This document shows, piece after piece, positions 5,931 to 6,320 of a stretch of 6,320 nt of DNA. Origin of the DNA: Candidatus Aenigmatarchaeota archaeon (GTDB lineage Archaea > Aenigmatarchaeota > Aenigmatarchaeia > CG10238-14 > SpSt-28); the NCBI GenBank assembly GCA_025058985.1, contig JANXEB010000111.1, forward strand, positions 1-6,320, in the 5' to 3' direction. The notes beneath the pieces are model-generated. The model was not told the origin of the DNA. It saw only the letters and a list, made by a program, of their open reading frames with translations, and ran no database searches. The stretch's first letter is position 1; every line of letters starts with the position of its first letter. A program made the translations under genes and the position numbers.

Positions 5931-6080
5931 GAACATTTCTTCCGAAATTATTTTTCTTATGCAACTACCACATAAATAACCACCAAACTTTCTTGCTACT
6001 TTCTTTTTACTTTCTGGCAATTTTTTAACATTTTTTGGAACTCCATGCAAGTCCTTTTTACAAATTGCACATTTTGCCAT
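5916..6080 (-). CDS. rpl34e: Ribosomal protein L34e, short form (54 aa)
   Basis: Zinc-ribbon protein of the large ribosomal subunit in archaea and eukaryotes. C4-x2-C7 (KCAICKKDLHGVP) and C37-x2-C40 (GGYLCGSCIRK) give the four zinc ligands, and LHGVP, KLPESKKK and FGGYLC are L34e signatures. The usual archaeal protein is about 85-90 residues, with a basic N-terminus (SLRR... TPGGRTVIHY) before the first Cys. Here the ATG lies two residues before that zinc ribbon, and the upstream frame, although open, codes for a Phe/Leu-rich stretch across a terminator-like hairpin, not the basic arm. The start is therefore placed at 6080. The gene ends EEMFAGVA: its last four codons and TAG stop are also the first 15 bases of the tRNA-Leu gene. 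It lies downstream of a TRAM gene on the same strand. Confidence 0.88.
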   Translation of the reverse strand: MAKCAICKKDLHGVPKNVKKLPESKKKVARKFGGYLCGSCIRKIISEEMFAGVA

Positions 6081-6102
6081 AAATAAATAATTGGAGCAAA
6101 AT

Positions 6103-6125
6103 AAAAAAAAGAGGCTGAAAGCCTC
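6103..6125 (-). terminator. Hairpin plus T8 after the TRAM gene
   Basis: On the minus strand, two bases after the TRAM stop codon, GAGGCT-TTC-AGCCTC forms a perfect 6-bp stem with a 3-base loop (6111-6125), directly followed by eight T residues (6103-6110) and then ATTTT. This is the exact layout of a bacterial-type intrinsic terminator. Archaea mostly use T tracts alone, so the stem is notable. The T-rich part ends 22 bases before the rpl34e ATG and might also act as its TATA element. Confidence 0.7.
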
Positions 6126-6127
6126 AA

Positions 6128-6320
6128 TTAAAGTATAGTAGCTACAGCAAACTTTCTTTTTACTGCCTCTATTTTTACTTTATACTTTTCGCCAACTTTT
6201 CCACCTTTTATGAAAACCACAAAATTTTTTATTCTTGTTACACCATCCCCCATTGCTCCCATTTCTGTTACTTCAATATCGTACTCCTCTCCAACTTTTA
6301 CCGGTGCCTCCGTTTTTCTT
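6128..6320 (-). CDS. Small TRAM-domain protein, 5' end outside window
   Basis: The last 63 residues of a single-TRAM-domain protein; the frame is open to the window edge, so the start is missing. The beta-barrel pattern is clear: APVKVGEEYDIEVTEMG, then GAMGDGVTRIKNFVVFIKGG, then KVGEKYKVKIEAVKRKFAVATIL. The central G-D-G-V-x-R-I and F-V-V-F strands and the closing K-R-K-F-A-V-A match archaeal stand-alone TRAM proteins, which bind RNA and act as RNA chaperones, some in cold response. Those are usually about 65-75 residues, so little is likely lost unless an N-terminal zinc finger precedes it. The C-terminus is basic, as expected for RNA binding. It is followed by a hairpin with a T tract and then rpl34e on the same strand. 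Confidence 0.9.
   Translation of the reverse strand, partial: RKTEAPVKVGEEYDIEVTEMGAMGDGVTRIKNFVVFIKGGKVGEKYKVKIEAVKRKFAVATIL

Noticed and set aside
5787..5975. 62-codon + strand ORF containing the phrase GVGFEPT
   Set aside because: This is the reverse complement of the tRNA-Leu T arm and acceptor stem; such phrases are a classic false gene made by antisense tRNA. It also overlaps the nuclease end and rpl34e.
1..6320. CRISPR arrays, insertion sequences, long direct repeats
   Set aside because: I saw no regularly spaced repeats, transposase motifs or terminal inverted repeats; the many A-runs are codon and composition effects.

Overview
The window reads as archaeal DNA from an AT-rich genome. 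The evidence is a ribosomal protein L34e, a Nop10 box H/ACA RNP protein, a small TRAM-domain protein and a class II tRNA-Leu without an encoded CCA. The proteins use mostly AGA/AGG for Arg and often ATA for Ile. The stems of the tRNA are nearly all G-C, unlike the AT-rich genes around it, which hints at growth at high temperature (inference). Tight packing, several overlapping gene ends and two shortened RNP proteins would suit a small-genome lineage such as a DPANN archaeon, but sequence alone cannot fix the taxon.

Left part (1-4231, + strand): three genes in a row with overlap or almost no spacing. They are a ureohydrolase-fold (arginase/agmatinase) enzyme whose N-terminus lies before the window, a 585-residue protein I do not recognise, and a 591-residue TIM-barrel protein. 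The last keeps most metal-ligand positions of endonuclease IV but carries a very large insertion. The two big proteins are the least explained part of the window and probably work together.

Middle (4211-5370): a minus-strand pair, trkA (RCK-domain K+ transport regulator) followed by a 39-residue nop10 joined by an ATGA stop/start. The end of nop10 runs antisense into the TIM-barrel gene. Divergent from trkA, across about 110 bases, is a small HTH regulator on the + strand, possibly preceded by a 31-codon Lys-rich ORF.

Right part (5345-6320): the HTH gene overlaps a membrane-anchored staphylococcal-nuclease-like gene, probably making a regulator/nuclease unit. Convergent to it on the minus strand are, in transcription order, a partial TRAM-domain gene, a hairpin followed by eight T residues, a 54-codon rpl34e, and tRNA-Leu(GAG). 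The rpl34e stop codon lies inside the tRNA. No stretch above 300 bases lacks a gene.
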